DNA of 64,000 bases from Heterodera schachtii. Taxonomy: Eukaryota > Nematoda > Chromadorea > Rhabditida > Heteroderidae. The notes below the pieces were generated by a model, which worked only from the letters and a program-made list of their open reading frames with translations, was not told where the DNA came from and ran no database searches. The translations under genes and the position numbers were made by a program. Positions 45,680-58,000 of the stretch are shown in pieces. The stretch is taken from NCBI GenBank assembly GCA_023374025.1, contig SIJG01000022.1, positions 1,178,001-1,242,000 on the forward strand, read 5' to 3'. How positions within the stretch are numbered: position 1 is the stretch's first letter; each line of letters opens with the position of its first letter.

Positions 45680-46071
45680 GGTCTACGTCAGTTGTGCCCT
45701 CACAATTAGGCCCCAGCATATTTTTCCATTATAACTTTCTATAATTTTTTTCTTTGTCATCAAAATCCAATAAATTTGGTATCACTCGAAAGCTTAACAT
45801 GTTTAGAAGCTTTTTCTAAGCTATTGCTTCGCGATTAGACAATTACCAAAAAAGTTATACATGAATATTGCAAAAAAGTCAAAAATTTTGAAATTTTTTC
45901 TTAATAAATTTTTTCCAGGCTTGAAAATCTTTTCGCTTTTTGTAAGGTTAATAGAGCATGTGAAGGGCTTTCGAATGATACCTAAGACTGTTGGATTTGG
46001 ATGTCAAAGAAAAAAGCTTAAGTGGAAAAACTTGCTGGGGCCCAAACATGAGGGCCCAACTGATGGGTTCT
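45680..46071. mobile_element. Hairpin MITE with CAGTTGGGCCCTCA ends
   Basis: GGTTAGGTAC flanks both ends (45670-45679 and 46072-46081), a 10-bp direct repeat. The ends contain CAGTTGTGCCCTCACAATTA and inverse CATGAGGGCCCAACTG, with GGCCCCAGCA and TGCTGGGGCC further in. The interior has TTTGGTATCACTCGAAAGC and its inverse. It lies where the RING gene would be expected next to AT-hook copy 3. Confidence 0.8.
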
Positions 46072-46406
46072 GGTTAGGTACCTTAATTTTATTAAATTGA
46101 TTCACCAAATCTCCCCAAACAACAATTGAATCAACTAAAGAACAGAATATTTATATTAGTACATTCACAATACACAGATGGCACATATTCAGACATTGCT
46201 AACAACACATGATGGCATTTTGGTTAAAATTATACAATACAAATCGGATGGATTTGACGGGGGATCAATTTCATGGCACAATTATCCGTGATTTAATTAA
46301 TTAGTATCCTCTGCAAAAATTCTCGTCCATTCTGATCGCCTCTTTTCTCCATGCCATGCCGTTATTGTTGTACCATTTCTCATCCGTCCACGCGTCACGG
46401 CATTCA

Positions 46407-47041
46407 TCAGTCACTGTCGCTGCTTGAGGGGCTTCTGGTCGCATTCCCATGGGTCGTCGTATTGGTGTTGGCATTCGTCGTCCCCGTGCCCGCCGTCCCG
46501 TTCGTTGCTGCAAGACCTTGAAAAAAGGGGGAAAAAAAAATTCTTTGTTGCTTCAAAAATGCATATTACCCATAATCGCCAAGAGTTGCGCCCGCTCGGC
46601 CTCGGTCATCGGGGCATTATGACCATGACCGTGCACATCCAACGCTCCGTACATGGGGATTTCTTCGCGCCGCGTACGCGCAGCACTTCGTCCACGCTGT
46701 GGCTTTCTCGGACGTCCACGCCCACGCTTCTTGGCCGACTTGGACCGCTTCGTTGGCGTTGCTCTGCGCGACACAATCCGCCGGCGAGGTCGGCGAGACG
46801 CTTTCCTGGCGGACGACGCACGACCCGTTGCCCTGTTGCTCGTTGCCCTTCGGCTCGCGGAACGACGACCCGTGTTTCTTGAACGGCTCCGACTACGGCC
46901 AGCAGCAGCAGCAGCAGTTGAAGTCGTACGACGAGTTCGCTGAACGGGGAGAAGAGGGGAAAATGAATGAAAAATGGCGGAAAAAGCGCATGAAAAATGG
47001 GGGATGGAGGGGAAAGGGATCACCGATCTTGAAGAAGTCAT
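46407..47041 (-). CDS. Arg/Ser-rich AT-hook family, copy 4
   Basis: Exons 47041-47024, 46939-46570 and 46516-46407 give 165 residues. The start is MTSSRS. The basic core includes RRATPTKRSKSAKKRGRG leading into an intact AT-hook RGRPRKPQRG. MTEAERAQLLAIMG follows, and the tail is Thr-rich ending NATRSPSSSDSD. The last exon uses an AAG acceptor. It is divergent from RING copy B, repeating the arrangement at the left end of the window. A nuclear, DNA-packaging role is inferred from composition and AT-hook only. Confidence 0.75.
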
Positions 47042-47818
47042 CTCGTCGATGAGGGAAGAAGAAGCCGTTGACGAATTGGTATTGTGTTGTGGTGTAGCAA
47101 CAGAGAGAGAGAGGCGGGAAAAATGTGTAAGCGCTAAAATTTAATTGCAACAATTCAATTAGGGAGGGATAAAGCCGACTTGAACAGAGAGAGTGAAAGC
47201 GGTAAATGCAATTTTTTAAAATAAAATTTTAAAGGGGAGGGGGTAACTTGGTTTTTAGTTTAGAATTGCATCCAAAATTACCCGGAAATTTATGTGTTGG
47301 TAAGAGAAAAGTGAAATTGATGAATTCGAACCAAACAAAAAATGGAAAACAACTCAAAATCATCAGAGAACAATTTATGTATGCATATGCACTTTTTTTT
47401 TGGTCTACGCCCTTAAAAATTCTTTGAAAACATTAAGGGTCGTCTCTTTAGTGTTTCTATCGAAAACTCGAACCTAAATTGTCCAAAAAATGGTAGGGCC
47501 AATTAAAAAGAACAAAAGGTCGAAAATGGACAGAACGGAAGAGTGAATTTGATGAATTCAAACAAAAAAAAAAATGGAAAAGACTCAAAATTTATGCTAT
47601 TTACATACTTTTTGAAAACAACGACTGACAAATTTATGACATTTTTCTGCGTATTTAAGCGGTGCATTCCTCACCAAACGCATCCATTCATTCAACTGCA
47701 CTCACTTCCATTGTTTCTTTCCATCGGTCGAATCTTCATCCTGCTGTACAATAAAAATTATTCCCGTCAGTTTTCTCGTTTTTTTAAATGAACTAAATGT
47801 TGTTCCCTTTTTTTCAGG
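47042..47818. promoter_or_regulatory. Shared divergent promoter region between AT-hook copy 4 and RING copy B
   Basis: It is homologous in reverse to 839-1549. The TATA-like GTATTTAAGCGGTGCATTCC lies at 47651-47670, about 165 bases before the RING start codon. A TTTTTTTCAG acceptor sits immediately before that ATG. Confidence 0.4.
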
Positions 47819-48767
47819 ATGGTCAGAGCAACAACGGCCAGGACAAGGGCATCAGCAGCGCGAGCACGTGCCATCAAAATCAATCGTCGAAATGCCAAGA
47901 AAGCGCGTGCCGCAATTGGACGAGCCGGACATGTGAGAGGGGAGACGGGGGGCAATTAACACACTAATTGATTCAAATACCATTTTAAATTTGCCAATTT
48001 TTCAGACACGCAATGCGGAGGCACGGGAGAAGTGCATGATGTGCCTGGGCAAAGTGAGCACCATGACGCGTGTCACCATGGGCTGTGTGCACGAATTTCA
48101 CCGCAGGTGCAGGAGGGGGGATAATTTCCGATCAATTTAGAACCCTTGATCCCCGAATTCGAACAAGTCTAAAAGTCGAGTTTTCCTGGCCAAAACGCCG
48201 GAACGTTTTGCGTTTGCTGATCACCGAATTCGAAATCCGTTCCGATCAATTTTGAACCCATTGATCCTCGAATTTGAACAAATCTAAAAGTCGAGTTTTC
48301 CTGGCCAAAATTCCGGAACGTTTGCGTTTGCTGATCACCGAATTCGAATCCGTTCCGATCAATTTTGAACCCATTGATCCCCGAGTTCGAACAAGTCTAA
48401 AAGTCAAGTTTTTCTGGCCTAAATTCTTGAAGTTTTGCGTTTACTGATCACCAAATTCGAAATCCGTTCCGATCAATTTTGAACCCATGGATCCCCGAGT
48501 TCGAACAAGTCTAAAAGTCGTTTTCTGTCCATGATTTTCTACAAATTCTTTGGTGGAAAATTTTTGGATTTTTTGTTGCATAGAATCCCAAAATCCTAAT
48601 TTTGACATGATTCTGTAAATGCAACGCTTATCATCATTATCCCCCCGTCAAGGTGCCTGTACCGCTGGCTCAAATACAACACCAACTGTCCCGTGTGCCG
48701 CTTCAATTTCATGCGCGCAATTCCCCCTGAAGAACCGGCGGAGGAACAGCAGCAACAGCAAGAATAA
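47819..48767 (+). CDS. Small RING-H2 zinc-finger protein, copy B
   Basis: Exons 47819-47932, 48006-48106 and 48653-48767 join in phase to 109 residues. The layout equals copy A: basic N-terminus, CMMC, GCVHEFHRRC, CPVC. The last residues differ (PPEEPAEEQQQQQE), with a Gln run in place of the copy A tail. The third exon uses a TCAAG acceptor. Intron 2 contains about three direct repeats of TTCGAACAAGTCTAAAAGTC and GATCACCGAATTCGAAATCC (48150-48520). Copy A's intron has fewer of these. A ubiquitin E3 function is likely from the finger class. Confidence 0.82.
48140..48525 (+). repeat. Tandem repeat of about 115 bp in RING copy B intron 2
   Basis: Units contain GATCAATTTTGAACCCATTG, GAACAAGTCTAAAAGTCGAG and TTTGCGTTTGCTGATCACC in order, three to four times. 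Copy A has fewer units (310-540), so the array has changed length since the duplication. Confidence 0.8.
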
Positions 48768-49451
48768 CACTGACTGATCTGATCCATCATTGAAATCTGT
48801 ACCATCATAATGTTGTGTATTATGTATATATGTCTGTGTGTTGTGTGTGTATTCTGTATAAAGATGATACGCGTAAAACGAGAGTTTTTTGTCCCATTTT
48901 CCTGTAAGTGTTATTTAGAGGTAATTAGTGGAGTTCGGATTTTCAGATTTTTGAAAAATTTATTTTTTCAAAAATTGTTTATCTAGAAATTTATTTGGGA
49001 TTTAAATCCTTCTTTTTGTACCAAAATTAATGGCAATTATCAGGTTAGCTTTGATCAGTGTCTTCTATCAGTCTGTCGCTCTCTCTCTCTCTCTCTCTAG
49101 CTAATCTTGACAGGAAAAGCGGATCTGTGCAACTTTTTTTTTAGAAATAATGAGAATTAGGTATCTTTTCGAAATTTTCGAATCTGCCAAATTCATCCCT
49201 ATACCATGAAAAATTTTGACATCTTTTTTTTAATTTTTGGTCACATTTACAAGACTGATTAGATTTATACACACATACACGCATATCAACTGTATACAAT
49301 TCAAGTGATCGGATATTGATTGAATTCAACTGATCAGATATTGCTTGACACATGATGATAGACAACAGATCAACAAAACACAAATGTACATTCAAATGGT
49401 CAATCGGATAATGACAATTTCTTATCCTTCTTCTGTTGTTGTGCCATGATG

Positions 49452-50198
49452 CTAATCCAATGCCCCATCCGCAGTTGTCGCTGTCGCCGTTGTTGTCGCA
49501 GTGGTCGCCTCGGTGTTGGTCGCCGGATTCGTTGTCGCCGCTCCGGTTGTTGCGTCAGTGTTAGTCGCCACCGCCCCATCCGCAGTCGTCGTCGCTGTCG
49601 CCGGAGTTGTCGTAGCGGTCGCCTCAGTGTTAGTCGCCTCATTCGTCGTCACAGTCGCCGCCCCGGTTGTTACCACCGCCACATCCGCGGTTGCCGTCGT
49701 TGTCGCAGCGGTCACCTCAGCGTTGATCGCCTCCATCACTTCCTCAATGGTTGCCAAGTGCGTGTCAGTGTTGGTGGCCGCCGCATCGGCACTCGTCGTT
49801 GTCTTCTTCCGCTGGGCAGCAGCGCTCTTCCCCCGTCCGGCACTGCGTCGCGTGGCACCGCGTCGCGTCACGGCAACCCTCGGACGTCCACGGCCACGCT
49901 TTTGTCGAATGCCCGGCGCTGTCGTCAATTTGCGCGTGCCCTTCGGCCGTCCGCGGAACGGTTTGAGCGCGGGCGGACGACGCATTGCCAAGCCACGCTT
50001 CTTGTTTCGCTTCCGTATGCCGTAGATGTTGCGCTCCAGCTGCCGACGTCTCGCGCGCCGCTCCAGGCGTATCTCGTGGCGTAACGCTGCAAGCGCTTGA
50101 TCATGAGCGTCGAGACGCGGACCACGACGACGACGCACTGACGCGGTCCGCCGCCGTCTGCGGGTGTTGGTTGAAATGCCATATCGTCGACGAGTTCT
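49452..50198 (-). CDS. Diverged AT-hook protein, family copy 5 (5' end missing)
   Basis: A single long exon of 249 codons after a GTTCAG acceptor starts RTRRRYGISTNTRRRRR, like exon 2 of copies 1-4. It has two AT-hook-like cores, FRGRPKGTRK and KRGRGRPRVAV, then a short helix-like part (ATIEEVMEAINAEV). The rest is a long Thr/Ala repeat (ATTTATATTADG type). No MTSS-type first exon was found. A MITE lies directly upstream at 50295-50677 and may have separated it. It lacks the SPSSSDSD tail, ending ADGALD. Confidence 0.6.
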   Translation of the reverse strand, partial: RTRRRYGISTNTRRRRRTASVRRRRGPRLDAHDQALAALRHEIRLERRARRRQLERNIYGIRKRNKKRGLAMRRPPALKPFRGRPKGTRKLTTAPGIRQKRGRGRPRVAVTRRGATRRSAGRGKSAAAQRKKTTTSADAAATNTDTHLATIEEVMEAINAEVTAATTTATADVAVVTTGAATVTTNEATNTEATATTTPATATTTADGAVATNTDATTGAATTNPATNTEATTATTTATATTADGALD

Positions 50199-50294
50199 CT
50201 GAACAACGGCGGAGGGGGAAGACGTAAAATGACGGAACGGAGAATACACAAAAATAATGCAAAAAAAAAAAACGCCAGGGACTGAAGCGGGCGC

Positions 50295-50677
50295 GGCTCT
50301 ATTGCAGTTCACACGACCATAAATTATTTTGGCAAATTTAATGCACCATAACTTTTTCTTGAAGCATCCAAATTAAACATTCTTAGTATCATTCGATAGC
50401 CATAAGCTTCCTCTATTAGTCTGCAAAATTTCATAAAATTTTGTTCGGTTTCAAAAAAGTTATGGCTAGAAAAATTTAAAAAACTGGTTTTAGAAGTATT
50501 TTTGGTCATAACTTTTTTGAAACCGAACAAAATTTTATGAAATTTTGCAGGCTAATAGAGGATTCTTAGAGCTATCGAATGATACAAAGAATGTTTAATT
50601 TGGATGCTTTTTGAAAAAGTTATGGTGCATTAAATTTGCCAAAATTGTTTTATGATCGTGTGAACTGCAATAGAGCC
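50295..50677. mobile_element. Hairpin MITE with GGCTCTATTGCAGTTCAC ends
   Basis: A perfect 8-bp duplication GCGGGCGC flanks the element (50287-50294 and 50678-50685). The ends GGCTCTATTGCAGTTCACAC and GTGTGAACTGCAATAGAGCC are exact inverses. Inner arms carry TTAGTATCATTCGATAGC, CTCTATTAGTCTGCAAAATT and inverses. Same outer ends as the element nested at 42890-43190. Confidence 0.9.
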
Positions 50678-50699
50678 GCGGGCGCCGCCAACTAAGTCT

Positions 50700-52063
50700 G
50701 AGACAATTGAAATTAATTTTCGATATTTTTGTTCGAATTCGGGTCCGGGATTGGTGTCGAAGTTTGGGGCGACATTTTGTCCTGCTCTCAGCGGACGGAA
50801 CGGCTCACCGAACGCGCTGCGGACAAGCGACGGCGTGAAGCAGTCCTCCTCCTCCTCGCCCTTCTTAATCTGATCGCTGGGGTGCGCCGATCGACGATGA
50901 CCACAGTCATTTCGGCGGCGCCAATGAATCGTAGACGGATTGATTGGTATACAGAAGACAGAAGAAGCAGGGGGGATACTGTGGTTAAAATGGAAATGCA
51001 AAATTGGTATATGGTAAATACAAATTATTGTGCCAAAAAGTCGGCAAGAGTTCGGCAACAAATTTTCGGCATTTTTACATGGGGTGAAATTTGGAATGTC
51101 GTATTTTTTGCATCTCAAAGGCATTTTTCCAGGGAGCCCCTCTATTAGAACGGGCCCCCACCAGATAAATTGGCCTTTTGATCACAAAAAAAACCGAAAA
51201 AATTTCCGAAAATTATTTTTTAGTAAAATTTTCTCGAGAATATTGAATAAATTTCATTTTCTCGAGAATATTGAATAAATTTTAAATTTTCAAGAAATCC
51301 AAATCCGATGTGACGACAAAAAATGAACAAAATTGGAAATGGTAGTTGTCATCGGCTGACGGAAGGGAAGCGGAAATACGAAAAAAAAATGAATTGTAAC
51401 TGTGGGAATTGGCCGGAAATTTCGTTACTTTTATACTGCCATTTTGAAGGAACATTGGTATATTTTAAAAATTCACAATTTTGCAATAAATAAATAACGA
51501 AAAACTCAGAATTTTGAAAAATTGTTTTTTTTTTTTAAAACCATTATATTTTCAGCCGGGGAGTATGCCTATAAAATCTGGTGCAATTTTATTAATTATA
51601 GAGAGTTAATTGTAAATTAATTATTAAAAATTTGATCATCCTCCACAAATCATTTGTAATTGATCAGAAGCTCACCAAAATTTGCAGGGATAAATGACCA
51701 AATTTTTGTTTTGAGCCAATTTGTTTATATGTTTTTTTAATCCAATTTTTAATTTAAATAAAAAAAGAAACAAAGATGGCAAATATTTAATGAGAGAGAG
51801 AGAGAGAGAGAATTAATTTAATTTAGCATTTAATGAGACAAAACAACAAAAAAGAAAATCCATGGAAATCAAATTCAAAAATGCATTAAATGTGTTTAGA
51901 ATGTACGGGACGAAGTGACGTGACGAATGAGAGATTTATAAGGCGACAAAAGGTCAAAATGAGAAGCAACAAAACATTTAAATAGTGTCAATGAAAAAGA
52001 AAAATGCCAAAAATGGCCAAAAACAAAATGTGCCGTTCGCTATGATGATGATGAGGAGATGTC
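50700..52063. other. Interval with one weak coding-like stretch and a GA microsatellite
   Basis: The stretch 50750-51150 is GC-richer and open on both strands (for example RRIDWYTEDRRSRGD on the plus strand), but no conserved domain, start or splice pattern supports a gene. It may hold the displaced 5' end of the AT-hook copy at 49452. A short GA microsatellite is near 51793-51812. Confidence 0.4.
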
Positions 52064-55000
52064 CTAGTAATCGTAGGCCTTGCCAACGCTCTTCTTCAGG
52101 ATCATCTTGCCCACGTGTTGCAACAGCAACGACACCAACTCGTCACTGCGCTCGCTCCACAACAGTGCCACCTGTTGGAATATGGAAAAAATTTAAAAAT
52201 AAATCTACGCCAAATTTTTTTAAATTTGCAACAAAAGCCTAAAATCTGGTGCATTGTGTTTCACCCCAAGACTGTTTCTAGAAATTAAAAAAAAAATTGG
52301 TTTGTTTTCAGCGATTTGTCTGGAAAAATTTTTTTGAAAAAATTTAATAAATAATATTCGAAAAATCGCCGGAAATTTTTTTCATTTTTTTTTGTTTAAA
52401 TTGGAAGCCCACTAAAATCCTGGGAGCAAAAATTCCGCATCCTCCTTTTTTTCCTAGTGAAATTGAAGTCCAAAATTAATAATAAATGCTCGGCGGACCC
52501 AAGCCACCCCATCCGAACAAAACGCACATCCTGCTTGGACACTTTGATGGCTTTGATGTTCGGACAATTGACGGTGATGAATGCGAGCAGGTCGGCAGCG
52601 GACGGAAACGCCTTACGATAATCGCCATTCGTACTCAGTCGGGCCAACGCTTTGTCAAACTCAATGTGCTACAACAACGGAAATGTATTATTATTGGCTA
52701 ATGCCCGTAAAAGTCGAAAGTGAAATTTTCGTTAAAATTTTTAAAAAATTAAGGCATCCCACTCAATTTGCATTTCGATTTATTTTGTCTCCAATTTAAG
52801 CCTATTGGCAACACTTAAGGGGGAAGGGGGGGGGGGGGAATTCCCCCCCCCCCCCGAAATGAAAATTTTTTAAAATTTTCCAGCAAATAATGGAAACATT
52901 TTTCGAATTCCCCCCCCCCCAAACGAAAATTTAAAAATTTTATAGGCAATTTTCGTAACAAATAGCACTCAAATTTAGAAAATGTTTCCCGGCGGCGCCT
53001 ATCGGCACCGCCGGACCTCCATTTTCCACTATTTTTACAAGTTTTTTGCCATAAAACGGCCAAAATTGGATCATTTTTAGTGGAAAAGTGCAGTTTTTAC
53101 CCAGCAGCGGGGAAAATTTTTTTTTTTATTGGGTAAATAGCAAAAAAAAGAAAAAAAAAAGGTCCTCAGTTGGAGGAGCAAAAAAAAAAAAAAGGTCTTC
53201 AGGTCGGTTCCCTCCCCCCCGAAAAATTTTTCTAGATACGCCCCTGTTTCAAGCCATTTGTTCATTTTAAAAAAATATTAATATTGTAGCCCGGTGCTGA
53301 ACTGTGAGGTTTAGGGAAAAAGCGCATTCCATAAATGACTATTTTGTAAGGGATGATGAATTGATTTAATTAGTTGTTTGTTGCGTAGAACCCACATTGA
53401 CGTTCTGCAACATGCCCATGACGACACTGAATTGGGCAACGTATTTGTTGCGTTCATCCTCGGAAAACTGGGCGAACAAAAAAAAAAACGATTATTGTAC
53501 TCAATTGGCCGTAAAATGAATTTTCAAATGAGGCTCAAATTTTCCGGTGTGGGTCGATTGGGCGCCGACAGTTGGGCGCCAGCTTGCTTTTTGAGGCACA
53601 ACTCGCCCAAATGGTCGGCGCCCAATCGACCCGGTTCGCGCAAATTTTCACCGATCATCACAACAACCGACCTTCTTGCTTTTGGCCGCCAATTTGCTGC
53701 TGCTGGTAGTGCTGCCCGCGCTAAACAAAAAAAAATGTCAAATTATGAATTTTTTTTCTGCCCATTTTTCGGTTTTGTGTCCCATAAATTTTCCGTTTTA
53801 TGCGTATTTTATACGAAAAATTTCAATTATTTTGTTTTTTATTGTACAGCAGGAAGTACGCACAATTGCTGGTAGAACTGCTCCGTCTCCTCGTCCTGCA
53901 ACTCCTCCGGCGAGGTTGTGTCATGGTGGTGGGCGCCGTCGTCCAACTCCCCGTCGTTGTCCTCCTCGCCCTCCTTTTTCTGGGTCATCATCATCATCGG
54001 TCCCTCCTCCTCCTCCTCTTCGTCATATTCCTCCTCCTCCTCGTCATCAAATGCCATCATTTTGGCATTGGTGCCCTTCCCCTTTTGCTGTTGTACTGCT
54101 CCATCTTCGTGTTTCTGTTGTTGCGGCTGCGCCGACGGTTTCTTCTCCCGCTTGTCTGTCATGTATTGTTTCACCAATTCGTCTTCTTTTTCTTCCTCCT
54201 CCTCATCATCGTCACTGCTCATCAAATTTGGCGCAAACGGTGGTGGCGGAACGTCTCGGAAACGGGCATTCCCACCGTACAGGTTCGGCTTGGTGACTTT
54301 GTTGCTGAAGCTGCCGCTGTTGTTGTTGTATTTCTGGAAATTGAGGGAAAAATAAAATGGTGGGCGATCAATTTTTGGGTTTTTTACAAAAAATCAAAAA
54401 GAAATTTTTTTTTTTTCTAAAAAGTCAAAATTTTTGAAAAATTCTTTTTGGCGATTTATGATAAAAACAAAAGTTTTTTTTCAAAAGTTTTCCTAAAATC
54501 AATAAAGTAAAAAAAAAAAAAATTCTTTTTCTTGAAATTTTCTTACAAAATTTTAATTTTTTTCCTTAAAAAATTCCTAGGTTTGAAATTATTAAAAAAA
54601 TTTCCGTGGGAAACGAGCTGCGCTCAGGGGAAACATTGACATTGTTTGACCCCCTCTCCTCACCCCCTGCTGCTGTTGGCCAAATCGTTGTTTCATGCCC
54701 TCGCCCACATTGCGTTTGGCCACGACGCGGCCGCCCTCCTCCGCGTCCTCGTCGTCGTCGTCACACCATGCCGCGTCATTATTGTTGTTGTTGCTGTTGA
54801 CCTTCTTGCTATTGTTGTTGCTGCTGTTGAGCGTGAACAGTGCAGCACCAGCAGCAGGTGCCGTCGTCGCCGTCTCGTCGCGCTGCTTGCGGTTGCGCAA
54901 CCGTTCGGCCACCAACGCGTCCCGCGCCTGTCGCTCCTCCGCCCATTTGGCCTCCAACAGTGAGCCGACCGTACGATCGATGGCATTGTTGTTTTTGATG

Positions 55001-58000
55001 CCGTCCCCCTCCTCCTCGTCGTGGTCATTGTCGCCGCCGTTGCGGTTGTTGCCGCCGCCGCCATGTTTTTTCCCAGCATCGCCGCCGCCAACGCCATTGT
55101 TGCCGTTCGTATTCCCCATCAGCCCGACACGTACTCGCCGCATCGCCGATGGCGCGTTGCCAAAACCGCCACCACTACCGCCGGTGTTGTTGTTGCTGCG
55201 CTCGCCGCCCCTTCCAGTTGAAGCAGTAACGGCGGCACGGTCGCTGCTGCTGTTGCTGTTCAACGCCACCGCCGCCGCGACCACAGCGGCGGCGGCAGCC
55301 GCCTGCTGCTGTTGTTGCTGTTGTCGCTTCATCTGCTGGTAGCCGTCCTCCAACGCCGAGTCGCCCAACAAGTCGCCGCCCCAGCTGCTGTTGTCCTCCT
55401 CGTCCTCGTCGTCATGGCCGCCCTGGTTTTTGTTGTTGTCAACGACGGCAGTGATGTCGTCGCGACGGTAGCGACAGTGGCGAAGGCGAGCATTGGCGTC
55501 GTCGCGGTTGTTGGCTGCAGTCGCCGCCGCTTTCCCAGTCGCCGCTTTGCCGTCCTCCCCGCCGTTGTCGCCGGCGCCGATGCCCTCGTCGTCGTCCAAG
55601 TCGCCGTCATAGTCCCAAAAGCTGCGCTTTGGCTTCATCGTTGTCATCTGGCGACCAGTGGTCAATGATGGTTTACGCGTCGCCGTCGGCTCGGCCTAAT
55701 TTTGAAAATTTGAATTTACTAATTTTATTTCATTGATTTTAAGTGGTTTTTTTTATTTGATAAAATTTTTTGTACCTTTTTGCAGGGTTATAGAGAATTC
55801 TTAAGGCTACCGAATTACATTAAAAATTATTGTAAAATTTTGGTTGCTTTAGAGCAAAACAAAAAATTTTTTTTTTTTTTTTTGGCTAATTTTCGGCACC
55901 TTTCCGCCGATGTCCTCCTCGCCTTCGTATGCCACCAGCGTGCTCGTCTCGCTGTTGTTCCGTGTGGCGGCGCCGCCGCCGCGTCCACCGCCGGTGGTGC
56001 CATCGCGCGGCACAAAATCGTCAAACAAATCGTCGGCGGACGACTGCGCCGCCGCCGACGTCCCCCCATTTGTGCCACCACCAAAGCCACCGGCGGCAAA
56101 GGAAAACGATTCCTGTAAACAATGAGATTGGAGACAGAAATTAAAAAACAAAACGAAAGTGGACAACTGCTGGGCACAGGCCCATAGCCAAAAAAAAAAA
56201 AATTTTTTTTTAATTTCAGAGGGGAAATTCGGACCTTTTTTTGCTCTTCTGACCAAAAACCAAAACAGTGCCGGGGAGAAAAAGCATTTTTTGCCAAAAA
56301 AAGAAAATTTTTTTGCCTTTTACAGTCAAATTTTCAAGATTTTTTTAGCGTTTTTTAGAAATTTTATGATGGATTATTTAATTTTAGTAAAATTTTCGGC
56401 CAGTTTTTGTCCCATCCCCGATTAATGGGTAATAAAAATGCCGGTCCGACACACACAAACCTTTTGATTGGATGGCAACAGTCGGTGGCCGGGCACGACC
56501 GAGGACGGCACTTTGAATTTGTCCGCGGTGGTCACCGCCGTTTTGCTGCGACTGGGCGCGGGCGGCGCCGTCGGCTGTTCCACCGGCGGCGCTGGCGGAG
56601 GAGGCGGCGGCAAAGGCACCAACGTGGAACGGACGCCCTGCAATGGACAGGGACAGGAAATTGGGTTGCAAAAAAAAAAGTTTCAGCGACTCAAAAAAAA
56701 AAAAAAATTCGCGTAAAATTTGTTCCCCGGGGCTTTTCGGGGTCGCATGGCACTCATTTGGACAAAATTTCGAGGTTCTTAACCCGAATTTGAACAAGGG
56801 TCGGGAACATCTGAAATTGATTTACCTCGGTGTTGCTGGTTTTGGGCACCATTAATGGCGCCGACTTTGGCGTGTCCGCAAGCGCATCTAAAAAGCGCAA
56901 GAAATGGTCACAAAAAAAATATTGGCACGCAAAATGCACACACTTTCGAATAGCTTTTCATTCGGTCGGTCAATTAGTGTCCCGTGCCGACCGACCGGGA
57001 TTTCCCGTTTCTCCCCAGGATCTTTGCGATTTTTGACAGAATCCCAGGGTCCGGGATGCGCCATGCATAATTTTCGGTCCCATTTTTAGGTTTTGTGTCG
57101 AGTCTAAAATCCAGTGACCGGTCGGACGTAGGGGCCGAGAATCCCTGAATTTTCCGGGATTCCATGGCCCCGTTGAGATTTTGAAAACTCCCGGTCTGCC
57201 GACACGTACATTGCAGCGGGCGCTTCATCTTTATGAACAGACTGCCGGTCGCGTTCACATCGGTGGCCATCTCCACGTCCTTGGGCATGAAATTTTCGAA
57301 CACCTGCTTGATGTGGCCTTTGGAGAAGAATTTGCGCAGCTCGGCCTTGTTCAGATACTCTGAACAATGGGACAAAAAATAAAATTTTTGGATTTTGCGT
57401 TTTTTTTTGGGAGGGGGGACAGGTACGGGTCAGTTTTTATGGTATAATTCCTTGCATACTTGTCTGGATCAAATGAATTCGATATCATTCAATAGCCCAA
57501 AGTATTCTCTATCAGCCTGCAAAATTTCAAAAAATTCCGTTGGGTTACAAAAAAGTTATCATAAAAAAAGCTAAAAAAAAAAAAAAAACCGATTTTCCGA
57601 ACATTTATGTCTATAAAATTTTTTGTAATTCAATAATTATTTTTTTGAAATTTTGCAGGATAATAGAGAAAACGTAGGACTATTAAATGACATCAGATCC
57701 ATTTAATTTGGATAACTATGAAAGCAATTATACCCAAAAAACTGATCCGTGGCCCTGTAGAACCGTACTCCCTGTCATGACGCACCGTCATATTTGTTGA
57801 AGTAGGTTTTCTGCAGCTCAAGCAGCACAACTGGCTCATGTTCCGCACCACAGTCGGCAAGACAGCTCAGAAGACGTTCACGACCCTGAAAAGGGGAGGA
57901 AATTTTCCACAATTTTTGTACCATCCTCGAGCCAGGGGCCAAAAAATAATTTTTAAATGGCTCCGAAATTGAAATTTTCACAAATTCGAACCATATTGTT

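Larger units (their letters stand above)
46080..48830 (+). repeat. Inverted duplication unit (partner of 1-2600)
   Basis: It contains AT-hook copy 4 on the minus strand and RING copy B on the plus strand, divergent as at 1-2600. The 3' flank of copy 4 (46080-46330) is also shared by copies 2 and 3 at 41750-42080 and 43830-44160. Confidence 0.8.

Noticed and set aside
50729..51148. GC-rich open stretch as a separate gene
   Set aside because: Both strands are open, there is no recognisable domain and no convincing splice partners.
54592..55668. Long plus-strand open frames rich in Val, Leu and Ser
   Set aside because: They are the complement of the Asp/Asn/Gly-rich exon of the minus-strand gene, which is supported by phase across twelve exons.
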